A stretch of 64,000 bases of DNA, from positions 1 to 64,000 of the forward strand of contig JAAELY010000270.1 of NCBI GenBank assembly GCA_024226335.1, in the 5' to 3' direction. This document shows, piece by piece, positions 54,105 through 62,995 of the stretch. This stretch comes from a bacterium. Its GTDB lineage: Bacteria > Myxococcota_A > UBA9160 > SZUA-336. The translations under genes and the position numbers were made by a program. Position 1 is the first letter of the stretch; the number at the start of each line of letters is the position of its first letter. The notes under the pieces were generated by a model. That model was not told the DNA's origin and did not search any database. It saw nothing but the letters and a program-made list of their open reading frames with translations.

Positions 54105-54182
54105 GGCTCACTCAGGGGTATGGGGACCGGTCCCGGCGGGGACCGGCGCCCCGTTCCCTGCGGATTTGCGGGTCTTCGCAGG

Positions 54183-55364
54183 TCACCCACCCGAGACCGC
54201 ATCTCCGGCGTCTTCGGGTAGCGGTGTCATATCGTTCGGGTCGTCGAGCCAACCCTCGGGCAGGACCACACGCTGGGTACCCGCCGATTTTCCACGAGGA
54301 ACGCGCACCGCGCTGGGCGGGAATGGTGTCTCGCGCTCGATGTCGCCCAGGACGCTCACCAGATTCTCGAGTGAGCTGATCCGCATCAGGTCCCGACGCA
54401 ACGGTTTCGACTGGGGAAAGCCCTTCGTGTACCAGGCGGCGTGTTTGCGGAAACCGCGCATCGCGTAGTCTTCGTCGAACCATTTCGCGAGCAAGCGCGC
54501 GTGCTCGAGCATGATATCCGCGACCTGCCCCTGCGTCGGAGGTGTTTGCGGCTCACGACCTTCGAACACATCGGCCAGATCGCGGAATAGCCAGGGTCGG
54601 CCCAGGCAGCCCCGGCCGACCACCACGCCATCGCAACCGGTCTGGCGCATCATGCGCAGGGCATCTCGTGCCTCCCATACATCGCCATTGCCCAGGACCG
54701 GAATCCGCGTCACGTGTTGCTTGAGTTCGGCGATCGCGGCCCAGCGAGCTTCGCCATCGTAGAGTTGGGCAGCCGTGCGCGCGTGCAGGGCAACGGCTGC
54801 GCAGCCTTCGCCTTCGGCGATGCGCCCGGCCTCGAGGAAGGTCGGGTGTTCGTCGTCGATGCCGAGGCGGAACTTGATCGTGACCGGCACCGTCCCCGCC
54901 GCCTGTACCGCCGCGCGTACGATGCTGCGCAACAGTCCCCGCTTCACGGGCAGGGCCGCGCCACCGCCGCGTCGGGTGACCTTGCGCACCGGACAGCCGA
55001 AATTCATGTCGATGTGGTCGACCAGGCCTTCACCGACCAGCCTGGCGACCGCCTTGCCTGTGTAGTGCGGATCGACGCCGTAGAGTTGTAGGCTGCGCGG
55101 CTTTTCTTCGGGGCTGAAGCCCGCCAGTTTCAGAGTCCGAGAGTGTCCTTCGACCAGCGCGCGTGCGGTGATCATTTCGCTTACGTACAGGCCTGCACCG
55201 AAACGGCCACACAGCAGGCGAAAGGGCGCGTTGGTCACGCCGGCCATGGGCGCAAGTACGACCGGAGGCCATACCGACAGTCCTCCGATTGCGACCGGTG
55301 AAAACTCCCCGGGTGCAGCGACCGCGATGTTTCGGTTCAGATCACTGGTCGCGTAGCTGGTCAA
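54183..55364 (-). CDS. dusB: tRNA-dihydrouridine synthase (DusB-like)
   Basis: 393 residues. FMN-barrel motifs: LAPMAGVTNAPFR, DHIDMNFGCPVRKVTRRGGGAAL (in parts, with the catalytic Cys), VPVTIKFRLGID, ALHARTAAQLYDGEA and GNGDVWEARDALRMM, as in DusB. The C-terminal ~60 residues (REPQTPPT and LPEGWLDDPNDM) extend past the usual core. I chose TTG 55364 because it overlaps the stop of the upstream PIG-L gene (TTGA); a longer frame lies inside that gene. Confidence 0.93.
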   Translation of the reverse strand: MTSYATSDLNRNIAVAAPGEFSPVAIGGLSVWPPVVLAPMAGVTNAPFRLLCGRFGAGLYVSEMITARALVEGHSRTLKLAGFSPEEKPRSLQLYGVDPHYTGKAVARLVGEGLVDHIDMNFGCPVRKVTRRGGGAALPVKRGLLRSIVRAAVQAAGTVPVTIKFRLGIDDEHPTFLEAGRIAEGEGCAAVALHARTAAQLYDGEARWAAIAELKQHVTRIPVLGNGDVWEARDALRMMRQTGCDGVVVGRGCLGRPWLFRDLADVFEGREPQTPPTQGQVADIMLEHARLLAKWFDEDYAMRGFRKHAAWYTKGFPQSKPLRRDLMRISSLENLVSVLGDIERETPFPPSAVRVPRGKSAGTQRVVLPEGWLDDPNDMTPLPEDAGDAVSGG

Positions 55365-56113
55365 AACATCTCGTCCGCGTCGGGGTTCACGTGCAGATGA
55401 GCCGGATGCAGTACCTTGAGCGCTTCGCCGTGGGAAAACGATTCTTGCGCCGCCCATTGGCGCTCCTTCACATCGAGTCCGGCGTGAACGACTGCCAGTG
55501 ATTCCGCCGTGAACTGAGCGCGGTACGCATCGATCGCCCGGTGTTTGGACTCCCGGGTATTACTGATGTCGAAGACGAGATTTGGTCGCGCAGTGAAGTA
55601 GAAAGCGACGCCTGCAAGAGAGTAGGGTTCGTAAGCTCGATCTACTTCCGGATCCGACGACGGCAGACGTTTGTGCGCGTGAAGCAGACAGGCTTCCGCC
55701 GTTGCGCGTCCGACCCGCGTGTGATCTCCGTGGGCCTCGTAGGGCACCCAGGGATCCACGCTGAAAACAAAGTCGGGTTTCACCCGGCGAATCTGTCCGA
55801 TCAGTCGCGCGCGGATTTCGAAGTAATCGTAGACACCCGCATCGGGATATTCCAACCAGGTTTGTTCACACACGCCGATCGCTTCGCCGGCCTCGTGTTG
55901 TTCCGCGCGTAACTGCTCGGTGGCTGCAGCCTCCGAGAGGCTCTGGTCCAGTACGCCGACGAGGTCGTCAGTGGCGGTAACGTAGAAAACCTCCGCGCCT
56001 TCGGAAGCGAGTCGCGCGATCGTGCCTCCGGCGCCGATGTCATTGTCATCGTAGTGCGGTTGGATACAAAGCAGGCGACGGGCCCGGCTCAGATCTGGAA
56101 TCGGAATCAGCAT
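55361..56113 (-). CDS. PIG-L (LmbE-like) deacetylase family protein
   Basis: 250 residues. The metal motif reads QPHYDDNDIGAGG where the usual form is PHPDDE; the second site is EAHGDHTRVG (His-x-Asp-His), as in LmbE/MshB N-deacetylases. The substrate is probably an N-acetylglucosaminyl compound, but this is not fixed. It is followed with a TTGA overlap by dusB and preceded by the helicase gene end on the same strand. Confidence 0.88.
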   Translation of the reverse strand: MLIPIPDLSRARRLLCIQPHYDDNDIGAGGTIARLASEGAEVFYVTATDDLVGVLDQSLSEAAATEQLRAEQHEAGEAIGVCEQTWLEYPDAGVYDYFEIRARLIGQIRRVKPDFVFSVDPWVPYEAHGDHTRVGRATAEACLLHAHKRLPSSDPEVDRAYEPYSLAGVAFYFTARPNLVFDISNTRESKHRAIDAYRAQFTAESLAVVHAGLDVKERQWAAQESFSHGEALKVLHPAHLHVNPDADEMF

Positions 56114-56140
56114 GGGCGGGGAGGGTACGAGGCGGTTGGC

Positions 56141-58585
56141 TCAGCCGCCAGCACGGTCTTCAGTCTTCCGACCTCGCTGCCAGAACGCCTCGATCTCGGC
56201 CGCAGGGTCGTCGGCAACGATGATCTCCTGCTGCCACCAGGCCGGCATGCGCTCGCGATAGGCCGGTTCGCCAAAACGCCTCCCCATCAGGACGATGACT
56301 GCGCGGTCGGTCGGCGTGCGCACCGCACGACCCCCGGCCTGTACCACGCGATTCATACCCGGAGCGACATAGGCGTGTTCGAAGCCCGAGCCGCGCTCGT
56401 GCTCGTAGTATTCGCGAATCAGTTCGCGCTCGAGACTCACGGCCGGAAGTCCGGGGCCGATTACGAAAACGCCGATGGCCATGTGCGCGGGGTAATCGAC
56501 CCCTTCCGAGAACACACCCCCATGTACCGCACACAGCAAAAGGGTCTCGTCCTCGTTCTTTTCGAGTTGGTTCAGGAAAGGGGCGGTGGGCATGCCCGGA
56601 ATCTGTACGAGCACTCGCGCCACGCTGCGAGTCAGGTGCTGCATGACTTCGTCGCGATAGGCGAAGCTGCTGAAGAACGCCAGGTAATTACCCCGCCGCT
56701 TCGACATGCAGCGCTCCAGTATTTCGGCGACCCGCGGAGCATCTTCGGAGCGCCTTCGATAGGTCGTGTCGATGTCAGGAACGCTCAGTAGCAGGCGATT
56801 CGAGGCGGGGAATGGCGAAGGGAGGTCGAGTTGCACCGTTTCGGGCCCCTGGATGCCCAGTGCGCGCGTGTAGAAGTCCGCTGGATGAAGCGTGGCGCTC
56901 ATGCAGACCGCCGCGTGAAATCCCTGCAGGCGCTCGGCGATGCGCGGCGCTGGATCCAGACACAGCAGTCGTGCGCTGGTCGCTGTCCAGAGTGCAGCCG
57001 TGCGCTCCGGGTCTCCCTGAGAGAATCGGCAAAAATCGCGAATTGCACCGAGAGCTGTGCGGATCGGATCGCGCGGGCGAGGCTCCCCAGTAGCGCCCGG
57101 AAGCGTATTCGAGCGAGCGAAGCGATTCTGCGCAGCGAAGCCCGGCGCGAGTGACTCGGGTCGGCCGTCGGTCGCGATCTGCGCGTGGTAGTCGAGTGCT
57201 GCGCCGGCGACGCGAGTGCTCAGGGATTCCCAGAATTCCCGTTCAGGAGCTTCGACCCAGGGTGCGGCATCACCGCGAACCGCCGCAAGAGTCTCCGCGA
57301 ATATTGTGCAGTGGGCTACGACATCGCGTAAGAGTTGGGCGATACCTCGGTACGCGTGTGCGCGCAGAGTCTCGCAGCGTTGTGCAAGTGCAGAAAGAGT
57401 GCCGAGGTCGAGTTGCGGAGAGTAGTAGTCCTGCGCGCGCGCGGGGAGATTGTGGGCTTCGTCAACGACGAGCAGGTGCTGCGCGTAGCTCTCGTCGAAG
57501 AAACGACGCAGGTACACATTGGGATCGAAGACGTAGTTGAAGTCACCGATGACCACGCTCGCATCGAGGGTGAGTTCCAGCCCGACTTCGAAGGGGCAGA
57601 GATCGGCCAGGTTCGAGTGATGTGAGATCGCGTCCGCATCCGCGACGCCCAGTTCCGCCAGGTCGTGCAAGAGACCGGATTCGTCCAGGCGTTCGCTGAA
57701 ACGCCGCATCTGCGGACAGCGTCCGGGCAAGCAACCGTGTTCGTCGATCGGGCAGATGCGCTCGCGCGCGGAAATCTGCACCGCGAAGGCCCCGGAGTGT
57801 GGCGGTAGCATGCGTCCCAGAGTTTCGAGTGCGAGTTTCTGCTGTGATACCTTCGAAGTCACGAAGAAGATCTTGCGATCTTCGAGTAGCGCACGGCGCA
57901 ACATGGGATGCAGTACGGCCGCCGTCTTGCCAATGCCGGTCGGGGCCGAGCACAGCATCATCAGTCCAGAGGCCGCCGCCCCTTCGACGTCGCTCATTAT
58001 TATGTCTTGACCGGGGCGGATCTCGTCAAAGGGGAACGGGAGTTCTGCGGCGAAACCCGTGCGCGTCCGGGCACGACTGCGCACGCCCAGGCTCTCCCGT
58101 TCGATGCGATCCAGGCGCTCTTCGAGTGTGCGTCCGTAGGCAGAGGTCGAGAACGCGACATCGATGAATGTGGTTCTCGTTTCGAGCATCGAGAGTTCTG
58201 CGACCCGGCCTTTATGGACCTCGTGGCCGGTCCGGGAACGCAAGAGACACAGCAGACCGGCGCGCTCGATGGCACGCTCAGGTCCACCGGAGGCAGGCAC
58301 GCAGCGTACGACTTCGACCACTTCGCCCGAGGAAGTCTCGAAAAGACCGTCGGCCACGCCGTCGAGGTGTACCGTGTATTCGCGCCAGGCAAACTCGAAA
58401 GCGATGCGAGTGCTCGCCAGGTATCCTTGCGGTGCTACGTGATCCAGGTACTGCGATAGCGCGTCTGCCGCGAGCGCTTCGCGGCCCGGATCGATCTCAT
58501 CGTCCCAGGGGCGATGAGGGCCCGAGTCGAGCAGATCCTCGATCGAAAGATGAAGGGTCCGCGCCGTCTCGTCGAATGCGATCAA
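56141..58585 (-). CDS. XPD/Rad3-like (DinG-family) Fe-S DNA helicase with nuclease-like N-terminus
   Basis: 814 residues. Walker A SAPTGIGKTAA at ~213-223; four Fe-S cysteines at 278, 285, 290 and 330; DEAH at 375-378; C-terminal helicase motifs include YLAFFSSFAYRDEV, GVFSEGVDYP and QAGGRAVRTPTDRAVIVLMG (in parts). The first ~190 residues contain VHLDGVADGLFETSSGEVVEV (in parts), resembling the PD-(D/E)xK core of Cas4/RecB-like nucleases, but the catalytic Lys position reads Val/Arg. A role in DNA repair or structured-DNA processing is inferred. Confidence 0.88.
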   Translation of the reverse strand: MIAFDETARTLHLSIEDLLDSGPHRPWDDEIDPGREALAADALSQYLDHVAPQGYLASTRIAFEFAWREYTVHLDGVADGLFETSSGEVVEVVRCVPASGGPERAIERAGLLCLLRSRTGHEVHKGRVAELSMLETRTTFIDVAFSTSAYGRTLEERLDRIERESLGVRSRARTRTGFAAELPFPFDEIRPGQDIIMSDVEGAAASGLMMLCSAPTGIGKTAAVLHPMLRRALLEDRKIFFVTSKVSQQKLALETLGRMLPPHSGAFAVQISARERICPIDEHGCLPGRCPQMRRFSERLDESGLLHDLAELGVADADAISHHSNLADLCPFEVGLELTLDASVVIGDFNYVFDPNVYLRRFFDESYAQHLLVVDEAHNLPARAQDYYSPQLDLGTLSALAQRCETLRAHAYRGIAQLLRDVVAHCTIFAETLAAVRGDAAPWVEAPEREFWESLSTRVAGAALDYHAQIATDGRPESLAPGFAAQNRFARSNTLPGATGEPRPRDPIRTALGAIRDFCRFSQGDPERTAALWTATSARLLCLDPAPRIAERLQGFHAAVCMSATLHPADFYTRALGIQGPETVQLDLPSPFPASNRLLLSVPDIDTTYRRRSEDAPRVAEILERCMSKRRGNYLAFFSSFAYRDEVMQHLTRSVARVLVQIPGMPTAPFLNQLEKNEDETLLLCAVHGGVFSEGVDYPAHMAIGVFVIGPGLPAVSLERELIREYYEHERGSGFEHAYVAPGMNRVVQAGGRAVRTPTDRAVIVLMGRRFGEPAYRERMPAWWQQEIIVADDPAAEIEAFWQRGRKTEDRAGG

Positions 58586-58603
58586 CGGCGCGGACCTATC
58601 GAG

Positions 58604-59824
58604 TTACTTACCAGGCGGTGCCGTGGGGATCTCGCGGAACGCGACCTTCTTGTCCATGCGCGGTTCCGGCGGAAGGCGAAGCACCCGCTCCGCCAGGATA
58701 TTGCGCAGGATCTCGTCGGTGCCTCCGGCGATTCTCAGACCCGGCGAGCCCAGGTAGGTCTCCTGTGGGCCGGAAATCTGCGAACCGGTGATACCCATGA
58801 GTTCGGTTGCGAACGAGCCCAGTTCCTGGGCCATTGGAGCGCCGACCATCTTTCCGATCGAGGACTCCGGGCCCGGCGTCGTACCACGCGAAAGCGCGGT
58901 CAGGGTGCGGTAACCGGTGTACTTCAAGCCCGATGCGTTCACATAGAAGTTGGCGATCTTCTGGCGGACGGCCGAATCCTCGATCGCCGGGCGACCATTC
59001 AATGTGCAGTCCTGCGCCAGACGAATCAGGTCTTCTGCCCGCATTCCTCCGCCGCCTGCGCCGATCGAAGAACGCTCGTTCATGAGCGTGGTGAGGGCGA
59101 CGGCCCAACCATTGCCAACGGCGTCGACGCGATTCGAGTCCGGAACGCGTGTGTCGCTGAAGAAGACTTCATTGAAACCGCTGTCGCCGTTGATCTGTTT
59201 GATCGGACGGATCTCGATACCCGGCGACTTCATGTCGACGATGAAGTACGTCAGCCCTGCGTGCTTGGCCACATTGGGATCGGTGCGTGTGACGATCATG
59301 CCCCACTCACTGAACTGAGCGCCGGTCGTCCAGATCTTTTGACCGTTCAGCAGCCAGTCGTCGCCGTCCTTGACGGCGCTCGTGCGCAGACCCGCAAGAT
59401 CGGAACCGGCGGAAGGCTCGCTGAACAACTGGCACCAGACATCGTCACCGCGCGCCATCCTCTCCAGATGCTGGCTCTTCTGCGCATCGGTTCCGTGGGC
59501 CATGATCGTCGGTCCGAGCATGCCGATACCGATGCCGAAGATATTTGCGGCCGTGGCGTACTTGCCCTCTTCCTGGTTCCAGACCACGTTGAGGTTGGAT
59601 GCGACCGCGCGGCCGCCAAATTCCTTCGGCCAGGTCAGGCAGGCCCAACCGTTGTCCTTCTTGCAGGCCTGCCATTCCTTGGCCTGCTTCACGATTTCCG
59701 GATCATCGCGCTCCAGGACTCCGCCCGCTGTTTCGCCCGGCTTGAGGGGGCGGACGTGCTTGTCCAGGAAGGTCCGTGCTTCTGCGCGGAACTCAGCTTC
59801 TTCAGGTGTGTCGTTGAAATCCAT
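58604..59824 (-). CDS. acyl-CoA dehydrogenase (subunit-type, first)
   Basis: 406 residues. CQLFSEPSAGSDLAGLRTSA is the acyl-CoA dehydrogenase signature region; WLLNGQKIWTTGAQFSEWGM and the C-terminal GGTDEILRNILAERVLRLP complete the fold. It lies 18 bases after a second, shorter dehydrogenase gene, a pairing seen for heterotetrameric FadE-type enzymes that act on steroid or branched acyl-CoAs. Pairing is inference. Confidence 0.93.
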   Translation of the reverse strand: MDFNDTPEEAEFRAEARTFLDKHVRPLKPGETAGGVLERDDPEIVKQAKEWQACKKDNGWACLTWPKEFGGRAVASNLNVVWNQEEGKYATAANIFGIGIGMLGPTIMAHGTDAQKSQHLERMARGDDVWCQLFSEPSAGSDLAGLRTSAVKDGDDWLLNGQKIWTTGAQFSEWGMIVTRTDPNVAKHAGLTYFIVDMKSPGIEIRPIKQINGDSGFNEVFFSDTRVPDSNRVDAVGNGWAVALTTLMNERSSIGAGGGGMRAEDLIRLAQDCTLNGRPAIEDSAVRQKIANFYVNASGLKYTGYRTLTALSRGTTPGPESSIGKMVGAPMAQELGSFATELMGITGSQISGPQETYLGSPGLRIAGGTDEILRNILAERVLRLPPEPRMDKKVAFREIPTAPPGK

Positions 59825-59842
59825 GTCTATTCCTCCTTGCGC

Positions 59843-60955
59843 TCAGGCCGCGTTCTTGGCCACGAGGCGCTGGACCAGCTTTTCTCGCCACTCTGCCGGC
59901 GAACCGAGCACGACCGAGTCGTGCTTCGCGCGGCGGTAGAACAGGTGGCAGTCGTACTCCCATGTGTAGCCGACGCCGCCGTACATCTGGATCATCTCGA
60001 CGGCGCCTAGATCGAAAGCGGTCGAAGCCGAGACGCGCGCATTGCACGCTGCGATGCCCAGTTCGTCCGAGTCCGTCGAGAGCGCCCACGCACCGTAGAA
60101 GCAGTTCGACTTGGCGAGTTCGACGGCTGCGTAGAGATCGGCGAGCCGATGCTTGATCGCCTGGAAGCTGGCGATCGGTCGGCCGAAAGCGTAGCGACCC
60201 ATCGTGAAGTCCTTGGTCAGTTCGAGCACGTGGCTCGCGCCGCCGAGCTGTTCGAAGGCCAGCATGATCGCGCCGCGATCGAGCACTCGCTGGAGGACCT
60301 CCCAGCCCTGTCCGGCGTCGCCGAGTGGCTCTGCAGGCGTATTCTTGAACTCGATGTTCGCGATCGAACGAGTCGGGTCGATTGAATCGACTGGACTGCG
60401 CGTGACGCCGTCAGCACTCAGGTCGACCAGCGCGAGAGCCACTCCGTCGCCCGCTTTGGCTGCGACGATCGCGAAACTCGCAGTATTGCCATTCGCCACC
60501 GCGAGCTTCGTGCCCGTGAGCTTGCCGCCTTCGAAGCGGGTCTCGATGTTGTTCGGGTGGACTTCGCCTCGACCCTCAGCGAGCGCCAGGGTGCCGATGG
60601 CTTCGCCCGCGGCGAGAGCTGAAAGGCGATTCTTCTTCTGCTCGGGGTTTCCGGCGAGCAGGATGGCTTCGGTGGCCAGGTAGACCGATGAGTCGAAGGG
60701 GATCGGCGCGAGAGAGCGTCCGACTTCCTCGGCGATCAATACCAGTTCCAGATAGCCGAATCCCGCGCCCCCGTACTCTTCGGGGATCGTTGCGCCCTGC
60801 CATCCCATTTCGGCTGCGGCGCTCCACAGATCGGCGTCGTAGTGAAGGTCGGATTCCAGGACGTTGCGGTTCACGGCGAGAGGGGAACGCTCCTCCAGAA
60901 AGTCCCTGGCCGTCTTCTGCAGGAGCTTCTGGTCATCGGAGAAATCGAAATTCAT
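59843..60955 (-). CDS. acyl-CoA dehydrogenase (subunit-type, second)
   Basis: 370 residues. The N-terminal DFSDDQKLLQKTARDFLEE, a reduced mid-domain and GRYAFGRPIASFQAIKHRLADLYAA (in parts), then MIQMYGGVGYTWEYDCHLFYRR are typical. The mid signature is weaker than in its neighbour, fitting the non-catalytic or shortened partner of heteromeric FadE pairs. It is first in the two-gene unit and is divergent from an SDR gene 86 bases away. Confidence 0.92.
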   Translation of the reverse strand: MNFDFSDDQKLLQKTARDFLEERSPLAVNRNVLESDLHYDADLWSAAAEMGWQGATIPEEYGGAGFGYLELVLIAEEVGRSLAPIPFDSSVYLATEAILLAGNPEQKKNRLSALAAGEAIGTLALAEGRGEVHPNNIETRFEGGKLTGTKLAVANGNTASFAIVAAKAGDGVALALVDLSADGVTRSPVDSIDPTRSIANIEFKNTPAEPLGDAGQGWEVLQRVLDRGAIMLAFEQLGGASHVLELTKDFTMGRYAFGRPIASFQAIKHRLADLYAAVELAKSNCFYGAWALSTDSDELGIAACNARVSASTAFDLGAVEMIQMYGGVGYTWEYDCHLFYRRAKHDSVVLGSPAEWREKLVQRLVAKNAA

Positions 60956-61041
60956 GGGGGTCTCCGGTCAAGATTGTGACTTTGGCGAGGCTGATTCTGG
61001 CCTGTGTTGACCGGAGAATCAAACGCGCTCAATCTCCTGTC

Positions 61042-61860
61042 ATGAAACAGCTTCAGAACCGCGTGGCGGTCATTACTGGAGGGGCGAGTGGGATCGGTCG
61101 AGCGCTGGCGCTGGAACTCGCGGGGCGCGGTTGCGATCTGGCCCTGGTCGATCTGAATCGGGCGGGTCTGGACGAAGCCGCCGAGCGGGCTCGCGCCAGT
61201 GGGCGCAAGGTGTCCACCCATATTGCCGACGTGGCCGATCGCGAACGTATGGCGAAGCTACCGGAGGAAGTGCTGGCCGAGCACGGGCGCGTCCACATCC
61301 TGGCCAATAACGCGGGTGTGAACGCGAGCGGTGCCATTGGCGAGATCTCGGTCGAAGACTTCGAGTGGGTGATCGGGATCAACTTCTGGGGAGTCGTGCA
61401 CGGCTGTCACTTCTTCCTCCCCCATCTGAAGCAGCAGGACGAGGCTCATATCGTCAATCTTTCGAGCATGTTCGGATTCATCGGTGTGCCCGAGTCCGCG
61501 GCCTATTGCTCCACGAAGTTTGCGGTGCGCGGTTTCAGCGAAACGCTCTGGACCGAACTGGCCGGCACCGGGGTCGGAGTTACCAGTGTGCATCCGGGTG
61601 GAGTGAAGACCAACATCGTGCGCAGTCAGCGCACGCACGATCCCGAGAATCACGCGGAATTCGTGGACCAATTCGAAAAGGCTGCGCGCATGTCGCCTGA
61701 AGCCGCGGCGAAGCGCATCGTCCGGGCGATCGAGAAGAACAAGCAGCGCCAGCGGATCTGTGCCGAGTCCTATCTGACGGACTGGCTCAAACGGGCTCTT
61801 CCCAATGCCACGCAACACCTCATGGCCACGATCTACCGACGGCGAGGTGGGGTTCTATAG
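61042..61860 (+). CDS. short-chain dehydrogenase/reductase (SDR)
   Basis: 272 residues. Classical motifs: TGGASGIG, NNAGVN, NLSSMFGF with the catalytic Ser, and YCSTK. LVDLNR suggests NAD(H). It shares VVHGCHFF and the general layout with the SDR at 47.5 kb. It is divergent from the acyl-CoA dehydrogenase pair, which suggests a linked beta-oxidation-type pathway. A strong hairpin follows. Confidence 0.93.
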   Translation: MKQLQNRVAVITGGASGIGRALALELAGRGCDLALVDLNRAGLDEAAERARASGRKVSTHIADVADRERMAKLPEEVLAEHGRVHILANNAGVNASGAIGEISVEDFEWVIGINFWGVVHGCHFFLPHLKQQDEAHIVNLSSMFGFIGVPESAAYCSTKFAVRGFSETLWTELAGTGVGVTSVHPGGVKTNIVRSQRTHDPENHAEFVDQFEKAARMSPEAAAKRIVRAIEKNKQRQRICAESYLTDWLKRALPNATQHLMATIYRRRGGVL

Positions 61861-61902
61861 CAGTCCGCGGATACTGGACCGGTGCGCGCAAAGCGAGGAA
61901 TC

Positions 61903-61938
61903 GATCGGGGGCGGGGCACCGCCCCCGATCTTCCTTGG
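61903..61938 (+). terminator. hairpin after SDR gene
   Basis: A perfect 12-base-pair stem (61903-61914 with 61919-61930, loop GGCA) of GATCGGGGGCGG and its complement is followed by TTCCTT. It lies 42 bases past the stop codon; the stem is strong but the T run is short. Confidence 0.65.
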
Positions 61939-62359
61939 TCCCTTCGCTAAACCTGGACAACGCGTCAGTCCGCCTGTGGGTTCGCGAACTCTGTTCAGAT
62001 TGGCCTGGAGCGTCCTATTCGCTCGAGTGTTGCGGATCGCCCGAATCGCGGCCCTGCTCCAGTACTCGCAGGGACCGACCGCAGTGTCACCTGCCCTGTG
62101 GCGGGTCTTGACCCTGCGACGAGGAACGCGGAGTCTTCTGAGTCGAATCAGTCGAGATTCCGCAGCTTCCTCGGAACAGACTAACATCAATGAGCATGCA
62201 AGAGACACGCAAGATTTCGGCAATCATGCCAGAAGCGCCTACTCGGAATTTCGAAAGTCCAGCGTTGTGAGCGCCTTGCCTTGCAGCTTGCACGACGCTT
62301 GCGGGTCCATGAGATGCGAGGTTTCCTCGGATCCGTGGGCGTCTCGCCCGCCGGATCTC
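61939..62359. other. non-coding stretch between SDR and mlaC
   Basis: No gene with a ribosome site or family resemblance is seen on either strand, and open frames here have Arg/Ser-rich noise composition. The AT-richer part around 62160-62290 shows no clear promoter for the flanking genes, both of which end towards it. Confidence 0.5.
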
Positions 62360-62995
62360 CTACTGGGCTTCCGCGTGATTGGCTGTGGCCGTCTTCTGGT
62401 TCTTCTCGCGAAGAATTGCGATCAACTGCTCTACGCCCTTGTTGCTGACGATGTCCTGGATCTGGGAGCGGAAGTTCTGGATCGTGGAGACTCCCTCGAT
62501 CACCACATCGATCACTCGCCATGGAGCGCCATTCTTGGAGTGGAGGCGGTAGGTGATCAGCACACCGTCGGCTGCGCCACCGATGACCTTGGTCTGGACG
62601 GTCACATCGCTGTTCTTTTCTACGCGCGCCTTGCCGATCTCGATGGTCTCGTCGGAAAACGACTCCAGATTGCTTCCGTAGGTGAGCGCAATATGCTCCT
62701 TGAACTCGTCGCGAAACTCGATCTGTTGCGCCTCGCTCAGCTTTCTCCGGTTCTTGCCCAGGACCAGCTTGGTCATGCGGTCGAGGTTGAAGCGCTCGAT
62801 CGCGAGCGCTTCGACCTGTGCGAGTCGCTGCTCGGGAGTGACGCTCTCAGCTCGCAAGATTGCGAGGAATTCATGGACCGTCTTCTCGAGGAAGGCGCGC
62901 CCCTCCGCCGCGCGATCTGCGCTGGCGGGCAGGGCAAAGAACAAAGCCGCCAGAATTCCAATGGCCACAACCGCAAAGCGTGAAAATCTACTCAT
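62360..62995 (-). CDS. mlaC: MlaC-like periplasmic phospholipid-binding protein (ABC toluene-tolerance Ttg2 type)
   Basis: 211 residues. A signal peptide (FAVVAIGILAALFFALPASA) is followed by the MlaC fold: FNLDRMTKLVLGKNRRKLS, EFRDEFKEHIALTYGSNLESFS (in parts), TVQTKVIGGAADGVLITYRL and VIDVVIEGVSTIQNFRSQ. MlaC shuttles phospholipids between MlaA in the outer membrane and MlaFEDB in the inner membrane. The ATG at 62995 overlaps the mlaA stop by 8 bases. Confidence 0.93.
   Translation of the reverse strand: MSRFSRFAVVAIGILAALFFALPASADRAAEGRAFLEKTVHEFLAILRAESVTPEQRLAQVEALAIERFNLDRMTKLVLGKNRRKLSEAQQIEFRDEFKEHIALTYGSNLESFSDETIEIGKARVEKNSDVTVQTKVIGGAADGVLITYRLHSKNGAPWRVIDVVIEGVSTIQNFRSQIQDIVSNKGVEQLIAILREKNQKTATANHAEAQ

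Noticed and set aside
58514-60010. A ~500-codon plus-strand frame opposite the acyl-CoA dehydrogenases
   Set aside because: No domain or start; both minus-strand genes carry dehydrogenase signatures.
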